Below, in pieces: positions 45,111-56,753 of a DNA stretch of 64,000 nt. The stretch comes from Diphasiastrum complanatum. Its lineage: Eukaryota > Streptophyta > Lycopodiopsida > Lycopodiales > Lycopodiaceae. Position 1 is the first letter of the stretch. Each line of letters opens with the position of its first letter. The stretch covers positions 24,526,190-24,590,189 of the forward strand of contig CM055095.1 in the NCBI GenBank assembly GCA_029204225.1, written 5' to 3'. The position numbers were made by a program, and so were the translations under genes. Below the pieces are notes generated by a model. It searched no databases. It was not told where the DNA came from and saw only the letters and a program-made list of their open reading frames with translations.

Positions 45111-45325
45111 AAGCTTAATTTTGACGAACTAGATCAAGCTGGAAAAAGACAAGAAGGACCAATGTGTGTTTCCATTATGAAATTCTTCCCTGAACGAAAG
45201 AAAGGCGCAGCTCAAGTGATTGAGATACCAGGTAAAGAAAATCTTAAGTTGGAAAAATGTCCTGTGTTCGACAATACGTTAAGCTTATCTCTTTATCGAG
45301 AACTTTCCCTCTGACTTATTGACAC
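45111..45325 (+). pseudogene. Chromovirus-type nucleocapsid fragment
   Basis: Plus strand. KRQEGPMCVSIMKFFPERKK and VIEIPGKENLKLEKC, then LYRELSL, stop, LIDT, match the segment MMKFCPKRKK to LPNELFRLIDT of Chromovirus B Gag-protease. It keeps the frame but has lost knuckle cysteines and is cut at about 45325 by minus-strand Copia-C sequence, just before the protease active site. Confidence 0.7.
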
Positions 45326-45329
45326 TCTC

Positions 45330-46615
45330 TCATTCGCTCCTTTTCTTGCTTAGTCTGATGACATTGGTCCCTCAACAATCGTAGGCCTTGACCCATTGGT
45401 GAGTGAGCTTCTTTGCAATTAATCAGATTGTATCTAATAAGGGTATTATGAAGATACCTTTGTTGAGTAATGTAGATCAGTTGTCTCTCTCTGTCTCGAT
45501 GGATTTGAGTTCCTAGACAATAGTGAGCCTCGCCCAGATCGGTCATGTCGAATTCGAAAGCCATTTGGCATCGTTCACCTGATCGATATTGTTGTTGAAA
45601 AGCAGCGTGTTATCGACATACAAGATGATGATAATGAAAGAATGCTGCACTGACTTGAAGTGAACATTAGAATTGGCAATGCTTGGTTGAAAACCGTGTT
45701 GAATGAGGAATATGTTGATCCTCTGAAACCAAGCTCTTGTTGATTGTTTCAAGCCGTACAGACACGCTTTTTCATACCTTCGAGAACGTATCCCTCAGGC
45801 TGTAGCATGTAGATGTCTTCTTCGATGACTCCATTTAGATAAGTTGTTTGTACATTGAGTTGATGTACTTCGAGGTCTGCTGCAGCAGCATACGGATCGA
45901 TGAATGCTTGACTACTGGACTAAAATGGACTAAAAGTACTCGTTGTAGTCGATGTTTGGGATCTGAGAAAATCCTCGCGCTACTAGGGTTTTGACATTCT
46001 ACGAGTAAATTTTTTGCGACTGATCCCACAAAATCATTAGCACATGGTGTGCTACTCTTTTTATCCCACTACATGATTTTTGAAAAATAAGATTTGTGGT
46101 TTGATGCATACTTAAACTTTGACTATCCATCAAGTTTTTAATAGGTCCATCACAAAATACTTTGTTACTCTATAAATATAGGTATACATTTTTTTTTAAA
46201 AATTGTTATTGAACTAGTAAAAGCTAGCACACTGGCGTGCTGGCTTGCAAATGTAGCGTAAAAAAATGTAGCACACCATGTGCTATCTGTTTGTTGAATC
46301 ATGGCAAAAAAAAATCGCAAAAATGCCAAGGCCCACGCTACTAGTCGAGACTTGCTTCAGTAATTACCTCCATTGGCATTGCATTTGATCTTAAAGACCC
46401 ATTTGCAATAGATAAGATTGTTGCCAATAGGTGGTTCAACTAATGGCCATGTTTGGTTCTTGATCAGAGAAGAATATTGTCTATCCATTGCTTCTCTCCA
46501 GAGATTGGAGTCTGGTTAGCTAAGTGCCGCATCAACAATAGTCGGTTCCTAAATTAAAAGACATGCAGACTCATGAATATACCTTGTGGGCTATATGCGT
46601 GTTAGCCGAATTTTT
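45330..46615 (-). pseudogene. Copia-C RT fragment (second copy)
   Basis: Minus strand, closely similar to 17020-17880. It reads QEKERM..., DLGEAHYCLGTQIHRDRERQ, FIIIILYVDNTLLFNN (catalytic YVDD changed to YVDN) and STRAWFQRINIFLIQHGFQP. After the MITE come GNNLIYCKWVFKIKCNANG-like sequence and a linker up to about 46615. It is split by the Mutator-like MITE at 45987-46334. RNase H and everything upstream of RT are absent. Confidence 0.8.
45987..46334. mobile_element. Mutator-like MITE, 348 bp
   Basis: A perfect 9-bp target duplication CGCTACTAG (45978-45986 and 46335-46343) brackets a non-coding element with imperfect inverted termini (GGTTTTGACATT versus complement GGGCCTTGGCATT). An internal perfect inverted repeat TAGCACATGGTGTGCTA (46031-46047) pairs with its complement at 46269-46285. 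The uninterrupted Copia-C copy at about 17638-17650 shows the empty site. Nine-base duplications are characteristic of Mutator-like elements. Confidence 0.75.
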
Positions 46616-49600
46616 GATGACATAATTCGGACTAAAAATGAGCTATTTGAAGTTTATTTGACTCCTATAAGAGATAATGGTTATTTCTTATTTTTAGTAA
46701 GTAAATTGGCATGGCATTAGCAGTATGGCTATATTTAGACATGATGTCAGTTTTACTCTATAAAGTTTAGAGATTATATCTACAGTAATAATTGCCTTCA
46801 AATTGGCATAATTAACGTAAATTGTAGTTTTACGGTTTTTTACGGTTTTATGGTTTTTCGGCACTGCCGAGACTGTAATATGACGATGTACTCATTCTAC
46901 TGACGTTAATAAAAAATGCCCAGATGATTTTTAGGTACTGTCTTAAAGTTCAAGGGGGTGTCCTAAGGTTAAGGGTTCGACGACGTTCAGTTGTGGTTTC
47001 CAGTGAGGAGCAGTTTGTGACTTAAAAAATCTTGTTACTGAAAGAAGCGAAATGAAAACAATAGTTAAAAAAAAATTGTTGAGGCAAAGTACAGTGCAGA
47101 CTTACAAATCGAACTTGCTGGGTTGATGTTAGACAAGTTTTTCGAGTTTGAAATATTGATATTTTGGTGATTTCCCTTGGTGGGGATGACGATTGATTAT
47201 TCCGAGTTTTGGTTTGTATGCAATGCTGAGTTGCCAGTTTTATGATGGTTCGTGTTGAATACGAAGTCACGGATAACACAGGCAAGAATGGAAGGAATGG
47301 TGATACATATGGGACAGTTTGACATCCGGGGAAAAATCGGAGTTTCGAAAACCCGAAACTGAGAAAATGGTTTTGGAGGCCAAAATGTTCAAGATAGGCC
47401 TTTAGTGAAAAGTTAGTTATGAGGTACCTCCTCTCACGTGAATAAGGCAGGGAAAGAGGAAAGAAGAAGTGGTTCATTCTACGTAGAGGAGAGACGAGTT
47501 TAGAGAGACGAGTTTAGAGGCTGTTCATGCAAGAACTGTGTCAAGAGAGATGATTCAGTCCCTCAGATTTCCATTGTGGAAGCAACCCAATGTGTTCATT
47601 GCTTAATGTTTAAAATGAATACATAATGAATCCTTGTGAAGAAATTCAGAGCAGAGTAGACAGCGGTTACAGATTGTCAGAGCTTGAGAATGCCTGCTAC
47701 GATTTCTGCTTATTATTAAGAAGAGAGAAACAATCATCATTCATTCTTTGCAGGTGAGAGAAACCAGGAGCCATCTTCTGATTCAGAGCCGTGAGTTCGT
47801 TCTGAGAGAAGCGTGAGCGAGAAGTTTTCCCATGCAAGAATGTTTCGTGGATGTTCTGGGCATTGAATTTGAGTGAAGGACAGACTGATCGCTGAAATTT
47901 GCTGTTGAAGTGCGATGCAACCCTACTGTCCAGTTTAATATATTCTTGACAGAATGTCAGTTTATAGTCTGATCGCTGGTTCTGACTTTGTTTGAGCGAT
48001 TTGGAAAATGCTGTGTGCCGTAAATTTGATAAGAAAGCTGAAAATCTGAGTGGAGAGTCATTACTACCATCTGAAGGTCGTTGATGCTGGCTGTCCCTAA
48101 AATCTATGGCTGGCTATCTTGCTGCTCTGCTGATCTTGAGGAAATACGGCCATCGCTGCTGTCTGAATCATTAGTGTCTTCTCAAACTCTCTGAAATTTG
48201 ATTGGTGAATTGATCTGCTGCTGTTCCGAAGGAGCGATCTACTTATGAACGAAACCCATGCTGTGTCTGTAGAAGAGAGTAATGATCTGCACAGTTCTGG
48301 AGATGCTGTTCTGTGAAAGGGAGGCCACGCTTCACCATCGCGATCTGCGCGAGGGCCTGAAAAGAGAGGAGGAGGAGAGGCCCGTGGAGAGAGAATCCAC
48401 GCGACCCAGCCCACGCCTATTTCTGGGTTGTGTGAGAGAGACGACCCGCAAATGATTTAAGTGCCCACTTGTGGAAGATTTAAGCCTATGCTGACTAGAA
48501 AGAAGGGACCGGCAACAGTCGATAATTTGAGGATCCGGTTACCTGCTGACTAAGAAGAACCCTTAACCTGTGGACAGGTCTTGGAAAGTTAAGGCAGTGA
48601 TTACCTGACTCTCTGAGGTAAAGTATGATCTCAGATTGTGGTAAAAATTAAATCTAAGAATTCTAAATGACTGTGACGGTTTTTTTTTTATAATGTCAAA
48701 TAACTTCACGTTTGAAGGCCTGTTTTTAACTTCTAAGAAAGTATTATGAAAGAGTTCGCTAATTGTTACAATGACTGCAATATTTATAATTTTGGAACAG
48801 TGAGAGATTGCAAAGCTAACAACTATAATTACTGAAAGAAGTAATTACGGTTTTCAGATTTAATAAATCTGTGAGGTCTTTATCTGATTTTGCATAAGGA
48901 AAATGCACTAAACCTTATAACGGCCATAACTTTTGCATTTCAAGTCGGATTTGAATGAATCGAAAAGCAAAAGTGAGTAAAATCATGTGATGAATCTATT
49001 GTTGCTGAAAGAAACGGTTTTTGAATAACTTATTGGAAGTCACTAAGCTATCAGGAATTCAATCAAGAACAAGTCCTACAGTCGGATATATAATAAGTCT
49101 ATATTATATAAATATCAATTTGTTCGAACACACAAGCTGAATACTATCCCCAAAATTGTTGGAACACACAAGTGGAATACTATCCCAAAATTGTTGGAAC
49201 ACACAATTTGGGATGTTACTATATGATAAGAAAGAGGTAACATTGTTGGAACACACAATGTTGATGCCATACTGATACTGTATTCCGTTGATCTTTAAAG
49301 CATGAAAACTAAGTCACATATTATGAAGTAATATGGAGATACTTAGAAAAAAGGATGGGATGTCTGTGACTATAAATTGTTGGGACTTTCATCAAATCCC
49401 TGATCATGATCGTAGAAGTGTACTAACCTTTATATAAGAACTATACTATCAAGAATCGATCTTCCATCTATATATTAACATTGAGTACACACTAGACGAA
49501 GAGTGATGGGCTACTATAGATAGTGAGATTAGTGAAACTATTACTGAATTGTTATCTGAAGGTAGCTATTCTATTTTAGCCCCGTTACATTTATAAAGAG

Positions 49601-49769
49601 CTTGGAACCCTCTTTTAGATAAACCATGGTGTATCCCATAAAGATTCAGGATTGACTGATAGAGAATCATCGATACTCGCGTAAATTGAGGTGTGATATT
49701 TGATCTCGCTGATTTACCCTCTAAACGGTTCTAGTTAGTTCAATCCCTGGCTAGAAAACAGTTTAATAA
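46616..49769. other. 3.1 kb without identifiable gene; short tandem motif
   Basis: No retroelement or exon signature. Minus-strand ORFs at 47022-47477 and 48097-48414 have no domain. At 49118-49258 the motif TTGTTGGAACACACAA occurs four times (the first with one change), three of them spaced about 35 bases apart with AGTGGAATACTATCCC between. The stretch could include the missing 3' LTR or integrase side of Gypsy-E, but nothing matches the Gypsy-E 5' LTR by eye. Confidence 0.4.
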
Positions 49770-51417
49770 TGCACACTCGATTCGATCTTCTTGGAGATAG
49801 CATCGGTTTATTCCAGAGTCGAAGGGATTCCTCTATGTCCTGCATAGGAAGGACTATGGGTTTCTTGAAGGACCTTGGTTTTAAATGCTATAGGAATACA
49901 TAGCTTATCTTCTTTGAATAAATATCCTTCTTTCAAAACATAGTCTTTATGATTTTGGTTTCTTTCAAGTATTTCACAGATATGCTAGAAGTCGGAATCA
50001 CTAGCATACATACTTTTCATAGGAAGGAAATCTTCATGATATGCTAGGGAAATATGGTTGACCTTGGGGATTCTTGATAATGCATCGGCGACCTTATTGT
50101 CCTTTCTTGGGTGATGAAGTAGCTGAAAATGGAAAGTGCTAAGGTAGCTAGCCCATTTTAGATGTTTTTCTCGAATTAGTTGCTGGGTGAGAAAGTACCT
50201 AAGGCTTTGATGATCTGTTTTAACTAGGAAATCATTTCCTAGAAGATAGTGCTTCCATAACTTAAGGGCATGAATAATGGCCAAAAGTTCCTTTTCATAA
50301 ATGTCATACTGTACTTCTGCCCCTTGAAGTCGTCTGCTTTCGAAGGCTACAACATGACCTTCTTGGTTTAAGACTGCCCCAATACATTCTAAACTTGCAT
50401 CCACTTCCACAAAGAAAGGCTTATGAAGGTCGAAAATGATAAGAACAGGTCCACTGGTAAGTGCATGCCTTAGATTATCAAAGGCATTTTGCTCTTTCTT
50501 ATACCAATGAAGTTTTACCCTCTTCTTAGTGAGTTCATGTAGTGGAGAGGCTATAGGAGCAAAATGGCGAATAAACTTTCTATAATAGGAACATAAGCCT
50601 AGGAAAGACCGAAATTCATGAATATTTCTTGGTTTAGGCCAGTCTTGTATGGCTTTAATCTTTGAAGGGTCCATTTGGATTCCTTCCTTAGAAATCATTT
50701 GTCCTAGAAAGTGTATCTTTTCTAGGAAGAATTCGCTTTTCTTGCCTTTTATGAGAAGTGAGTTTTCCTGTAGAGTTCTAAAGACGATATCTAGATGTCT
50801 TTTATGTTCTTCTTCATTTGCACTGAAGACTAAGATATCATCAAAGAATGTTCCTACAAAACGTCTATGCGGTCGAAAGATTTGTTCCATCATTCTATTG
50901 AATGTTGCTGGAGCATTAGTAAGACCAGTGCACAGAGAAAAATTGCCTAATTTCTTATATTTTCACTTGCCGGATAATTTTACAAAATTATGGTATCACT
51001 AAAAATTCATAAAGGCCAGAGTTAGTCCTAAAAGCAGTTTTATGGACATCTGATCTGGTGGTATCCACTTGTCAAATTAATTCTACTAAATATACAAGAT
51101 CCATTTATCCTATCCATAATGTCATCTATTTTTGGAATAGGAAAGCGGTTCTTAACTGTAATCTTGTTTAAAGCACGATAGTCCACACACATCCTAAAAC
51201 TCCCATCTTTCCTCTTTACCCTTGTGCTTCCATGAAATCAAATGCTTATTGTAGTCCACCAGAGGGTTGTGCATTTTGTGCCAAGGCATGCCTAAGATTA
51301 CATCTATTCCCTGCAAAGGACCTACCATGAATTCTATAGGTTCATAGTAGTTGGAGATTTGGAGCTTAAGTTTTCCAATTACAGGGTAAATGTTTGCATC
51401 ACCATCAACAAAAGCAC
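49770..51417 (-). pseudogene. Gypsy-E protease end, RT, RNase H and integrase start
   Basis: Minus strand. The protease second half (FVDGDANIYPVIGKL, FMVGPLQGIDVILGMPWHK) abuts copia-D at 51417. RT reads [20 protein letters not shown] (about 51150) and contains a small extra segment near 50960. The open frame 49985-50893 then carries FNRMMEQIF, FVGTFFDDILVFSAN (catalytic DD), WPKPRNIHEFRSFLGLCSYY, and RNase H with VDASLECIGAVLNQEG, YEKELLAIIHALKLW and FLVKTDHQSLRYF. The integrase start (VLKEGYLFKEDKLCIP, YAGHRGIPSTL) follows, then homology ends at about 49770. Confidence 0.85.
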
Positions 51418-52451
51418 TGATGAGAAGAGGATCATGATATGCTCTGATACCACTGATGAGAAAAAGAGAAAAAGTGATTGACTGATGGAAAATTCGTCAG
51501 ATTCGTAAAACTTTCGCGAAGGCGAATCAATCACGACTCTCTTCAGCTCGGATGGAGTTCAGATGTGACCGCTGGACACTGCAAGCTGAATCGCTCCTAC
51601 AATCCTCCAGAGTGTAGTCAGTCATTGCTGATCTACGTTCATAAAATTAATGCAGCGTTCGACAAAATTTCAACCAAAGTGCGGAATTTAAAACGAACAA
51701 GAAAACTCGGACATATGAAATATCAGCATAAGCATTCAACATCCAAGATCAGACACGACAAGAAAATAACCTATATTAATTTTCTCTGAATTTCTTCAAG
51801 CACTGCATGCGAATCCACGTAGTGCGTTGGCGTGAAAGAAACACGGTTCTCTCACGAGTAGTAGTCTCGCTTCCCTAGTGGAAAGTTGGATCTTCTGATC
51901 CTAGATAGAATTGTCTTCGCACGCAGGCGGACATGTATTCTGTATCTCGTCTTGATTGCTTACTAGCATCAGACTTCTTTACTCTGTTATACTCTATGTA
52001 TTCTGTTTGATCTATATGTCAAGTATGATCCAGTAAGTACGGTCTCTCTGTGTAAATCTAAGATTAGAGTGATTAAGCATCTACAACTAACCAGAGAATT
52101 ACAAGAGTGGCAGATTAGCCACAACCTAGGGAGTATCTGCTGACGTCATGCCATCAGATCAGATTACTGTACTTCTAGGTACTTGCGTGAGCTTTGGTGG
52201 TACTCCTTGGGGCGTGAGCGCTGAATGAGTTTCGTTTACCTCGTCTATCTTCTTTCGTACTGGACCGCGAAGGAATCCCGTTCGTGGATCTTTCGTGTTT
52301 GAGAACCGTTCGTCTTCGTCTTCGTTGACTTTCGTGTTCGCAAAACTCTTCGTGCTTCATGTCTCTAGATGTTCGACTTCGCGAACATCTTCATCAGGCG
52401 AAGGGCTGAAAGCTAGCAAGGCTTTGTAATCAGAAACATTTTGTCTCTTCA
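51418..52451 (-). repeat. Copia-D 3' LTR (1034 bp)
   Basis: Its minus-strand start (TGAAGAGACAAAATG) at 52451 follows the purine tract GAGAGGGAGC. Its end includes a 36-base extension (51418-51453) containing an extra primer-site copy (plus-strand GCTCTGATACCAC). The pol reading frame runs about 95 bases into this LTR. The outer part is rich in TTCG (52250-52345 on the plus strand). Confidence 0.9.
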
Positions 52452-54080
52452 GCTCCCTCTCAAAGCATGATAGCTTTACGATCCTGAGACTGCTCCTTTG
52501 TCTCTCAAAGAGTCCTTTGTCCAGGGCCTTTGTGAAGATGTCAGCAACCATGTCTTTCGTTCCTATGAAGGTGGTCTGCATCATCTTCTTTTCACTTAGA
52601 TCCCTGATCAAGTGATACTTGATCTCCATGTGCTTCGTTCTGGAATGGAACACGGGATCTTTCGTCAGGTGTATTGCAGAGGTGTTGTCCATCTGCAAGA
52701 CCAGAGGCTCGTTCCTTATTTCGCCCAATTTGTCCAGGAACTGCCTTAGCCAAATTATTTCGTTGGCCTTCTTTGCTGCTGCTACATACTCTGCTTCACA
52801 GGATGACTGGGCCACAATGGTCTGCTTCTTGCTGACCCAAAGAACTGCTGCTCCTGATGCGATGGTGCATCCTCCTGAGACACTTTTACAATCATCCTTG
52901 AGAGATGCCCAGCTAGCATCGCTGTAGGAAAGTATCATGAAATCTGCACTATGACAATAACACAAGCCATAATCCCTTGTTGATTATTGCGAAATTTGTT
53001 TTGCAATCTTCCAATGTGTCGAGCCTGGATTCCTGCAGAATTGGCTCATCCTGAATACTTCATAAGCAATATCAGGACATGTGTTGTCTACAAGGTACAT
53101 CAGTGATCCTATCAGCTTCCTATAAAGTGTGAGCTGCATCTGTTCTCTCTCTTCCTCAGTCTTCGGACATTCATCATTTGTTAGCACCATCCCTACGAGC
53201 ATTGGAGTATCTGCTCCTTTGCAGTTCAGCATCCCAAAGTCCTCTAGGATCTTCTAGGTGTATCCGGATTAGTGAAGGTATAGCTTACCTCCCTCATAGT
53301 CCTTTTCAATTTGTAAGCCTAGGTAACACCTGGCTATTCCGAGATCCACAATCTTGAAATGTTTCGAGATGTCTGTCTTCACTTCAGAAATCAGCTGCTC
53401 ACTCCTGCAAAGTATCAGAGTGTCGTCCACGTATATAGCCACAATGATGATCTGCCCATTTGTAACTCTGAAATTTACATTGGAATCAGCCAACAGAGGC
53501 TTGAATCCTAATGATTTCAGAGCTTGATTCTTCTTCTTATACCATTGTTGGGCTGATTGTTTCAGACCGTAGATACTTCTATGCATTCTGCATGCATAGT
53601 CAGGAAATGAATTGGAGACATATCATAGGGGTTGATCCATATAGACCTCTTCGTCTAACTCACCATGCAAGAAGGCTGTCTTCTCGTCCACAATGTGGAT
53701 CCTGAGGTCATAAGCTGCTGCGTATGCAAATAACAGACGTAGGGACGAATGTTTGACAACAAGAGATAAGGTTTCAGAGTAGTCAATACCATTTCTTTGA
53801 GAAAAATCCTTCGCTACTAGTCTTGCCTTGTATTTCATGATGTTTCCATCTGGTCCGTATTTGAGCTTGAAAACCCATTTGCATTTGACAGTCTTGCACT
53901 TATGTGGTAATGGCTCCAACGTCCATACTTGGTTCTTCCTCATGGACTCCATCTCTCCATTCATGGATTGGATCCATCTGTCCTTTTCTGGACTTTCGAT
54001 CACTTCCTCGAAAGTTTGTGGTTTGCCACTGAATCTAAAGAACTCTTCTGATGTAGAAGCTGAGCTGCCTGACACATATC
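52357..54080 (-). pseudogene. Copia-D RT and RNase H
   Basis: Minus strand. RT begins DRWIQSMNGEMESMRKNQVW (about 53975), continues KARLVAKDFSQRNGIDYSET, DEKTAFLHGELDEEVYMDQP, MHRSIYGLKQSAQQWYKKKN and the intact catalytic IIVAIYVDDTLILC (about 53430). RNase H is MILSYSDASWASLKDDCKSV, AQSSCEAEYVAAAKKANEII, LQMDNTSAIHLTKDPVFHSR and DMVADIFTKAL. Shifts lie at 53600, 53250 and 52975. The last 31 codons lie within the 3' LTR. Confidence 0.9.
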
Positions 54081-55620
54081 TTGCTGGCTCTCTTCGTGGT
54101 CTTGTCGAACTTCTAGGAGATCCTCTGGGACAGCAATGTCTTTGCCTTTGTCTGCTCTGTTCGGTCTGGAACCATCTTGGTTTATAGGAACTATAGCAGT
54201 AAGCTGCCTCTCGAATCTTTCTTTTTCAGATTCGTCACTCGAATGAGAAACAACTCAAAAATTTTTATTTTTGTGTTCATCATCTGCTCCCTCTGTCATT
54301 GGTGGCAGTCATAGTACTGTCTCTCCAGAACTTTGTAGCTAACAGGATTGTCATTGGCCATTGTCCTGCTCTCATCAAATCTGACATCTCTCACTGTTTT
54401 CACACTGTTCGTGTCTAGCATGTAGACTCTGTAGTATGACGAATTGTTGTCATAACCTACCAGAAATCCCTGCTCGGCTTTCTGATCAAGCTTCTTTCGA
54501 AGCTTATCAGGAATATGTGCATATGCTACACAGCCAAAGATTCTGACGTGAGACAGGTTGGGCTTTCTACCCCACCATAGCTCATGTGGTGTCGTATGAG
54601 GAATATCAGGCTTGCCTGTCCTGTTTTGGATGTATGCGGCTGTAGCTACTGCTTCAGCCCACAGTGCCCTTGGAGCTTTCAAATAGACCATCATGCATCT
54701 GGCTACTTCCATTAGGGTCCTGTTCTTTCATTCAGCAACACCATTGTGTTGCGGTGTGTAGGCTATAGTTCTTCTGTGAATGATACCACAATCATTGCAG
54801 AAGTCAATGAAGCAATTCAAGATATATTCGCCATCTCGATCCGTTCTGATCTGCTTCACCTTGTTGCATGTACATCTCTCTGTCCAATTCACATATTCTG
54901 TGAATTTATCAAGTGCTTCAGATTTATTCTAAATAAAATACACTCTGGAAAACTTGCTATAATCATCAATGAAGGTTATATAATATTTCTAACCTCCTAC
55001 TGAGATCACATTGAATGGTCCACAGATGTTAGAATGCACTCCCTCCAAAATCTTGGTCGCTCTGAGTGCACGAAATCTTGCCTTTCAAACATGCATCACA
55101 TGTGGTGGAACTGGTTGCATTCAAGATGCCGACCCCTGTCATCGCTCCATGATGACTTGTTTGGTAAAGTTCCATTGAGTTCATGTGGTAGAGTCTTCTG
55201 TGCCACAGAGTGTCTGGTGAGTCGTCATGGGTCTGATGCATCTGATCTTCAGGTAGGCGCACCTTCAGATAATATAGGTTGCCTTTCCTTCTGTCTTGAG
55301 CTATGAGAGTACTGGTGCTGGCGTCAATCACGTTGCATGCTTCGTTAGAAAATGTCACATGCATCCCTACATCTGCTATTCTTGCTACAGAGAGCGAGTC
55401 TTGCTGCAAGGTTGGCACGAACAGAACGTCTTCGAGGCGTCTGTCTCTGCCGTTGGTGTTGAGCCACAGTGAACCAATGCCATTCACTTGATGTCTAGAT
55501 CCATCTCCAAGAACTATGAATCTTGAGGGATCCGCACTTCTGAAATCAAACATTATTCATCTTGATGTCACGAAGTGTGAGGTGGATCCTGAATCTAGGA
55601 TCACCTCATGTGTGTCAGAC
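54081..55620 (-). pseudogene. Copia-D protease and integrase
   Basis: Minus strand. Protease has ILDSGSTSHFVTSR at about 55590, then FRSADPSRFIVLGDGSRHQV. The integrase zinc domain reads LWHRRLYHMNSMELYQ and CDACLKGKISCTQS (55050-55210). The core is broken (54740-55020). The C-terminal side is open: MVYLKAPRALWAEAVATAAY, HVRIFGCVAYAHIPDKLRKK and GFLVGYDNNSSYYRVY. Several shifts and stops are present. Confidence 0.85.
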
Positions 55621-56520
55621 GTTGATGCTGCACACACATCTTCACAGATGTAGGCGGTCGAACAATTTTTGTTCGTTCTTTCTTCGCCCATCTTCTAGCT
55701 CTCAGGCTCCTCGACATAGAAAGAACTATTGTTGTTTCTTGTCTGTTCTGTGCTGATCTGTTTCTGGGATTTTGGCAGCAATCCATGGCTGCATGACCCT
55801 TCTTATGGCAATGGATACACTCAATTTTGAGATTCAGCCAGCAGGTATCTACTGTATGCCCGTCTCTTCTGCATCTCACACAAGTCTTCTTGTCTGTATC
55901 TTGTTGTTTCGACCTCTATTTGGTCTTCCAGTTGCTCTTGCTGGTCCCCTCTGCTTGTTGGTCATGATCCTGCCTCTAATTCGACTCCCTCTTAGGCATG
56001 AATTGTTTCTTGGATTTTTCTCTGTTGCCATAGAGGGCCTGGTCAGAACCATCCTTGTGATCAAGGTGTTCTCTAGCCTCGGCTTCCTCTCAAATATCGA
56101 CAATCGCCTTTTTGAGGTTCATGATAGGATCTTTCGCGAGCAGGGTTCGTATTGTCTGGAAAGATTTGGGTAAGGCTCTCAATAGGTACGTGAGCTGGTT
56201 CTCAACTAATACTTCATTATCTACTCCAGAGTTGTGTAGAGATAGAAACAGATCCTTCATCTTTCTCACAAAGGAGGTGAGGTCTTTTCCATCCCATTGT
56301 AGATTTGTTAGCTGATCTTCCAGCATCATGATCTGACCTCTTGATTTTGTCTGAAATCTTGTGAGCAGTGCATCCACATCTCCTTAGCTTTGGAGAGTGT
56401 AGCCAGGTCAAGTGTAAGGCTATCTTCGATGGAAGATGATAGCAAGGTTACTGCCTTGTCGTTTTTCTCCCTCCATTCACGTAGCTCCTTGCCTGTTGTC
56501 GTAGGCATTTCTTCTATGCC
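55621..56520 (-). pseudogene. Copia-D Gag with twin zinc knuckles
   Basis: Minus strand. Gag pieces read MDGIEEMPTTTGKELREWRE and NDKAVTLLSSSIEDSLTLDL (about 56400-56520), then QTKSRGQIMMLEDQLTNLQW, SFVRKMKDLFLSLHNSGVDN and YLLRALPKSFQTIRTLLAKD. The nucleocapsid has two adjacent CCHC knuckles, RCRRDGHTVDTC and CIHCHKKGHAAMDC (about 55790-55880). Most copia elements carry one. Frameshifts lie at 56380, 56100 and 55880. The gag start is not clear. Confidence 0.8.
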
Positions 56521-56753
56521 ATCCACCTAGGAGAAGAGTCCTTCGCCCTTGAGTATTAAAGATGTCTTAACTTTTAAGGCTAGAAAGTTAGATCCTGAAG
56601 AATCAAGTATAGTGTAGATCTTGCTCTGCATGCTGCTGATCGAAGCCATTGCTTCTTGAAGTCTGTTTACTTGTTGATGGTTGATTGTCTGAATGCTTAT
56701 CCTCTTGGATCTGCTAGCTTCTTGGCTATGTCAGAATATGACAAGAGAACCTG

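Noticed and set aside
47022-48414. Minus-strand ORFs of 151 and 105 aa
   Set aside because: No domain, low-information composition and no context supporting a gene.
51454-51520. CTGATGAG...GAAA resemblance to a hammerhead ribozyme in the copia-D LTR (also at 56829)
   Set aside because: Stem II cannot be formed, and the element is transcribed from the other strand, so the motif would not be in its RNA. Not a retrozyme.
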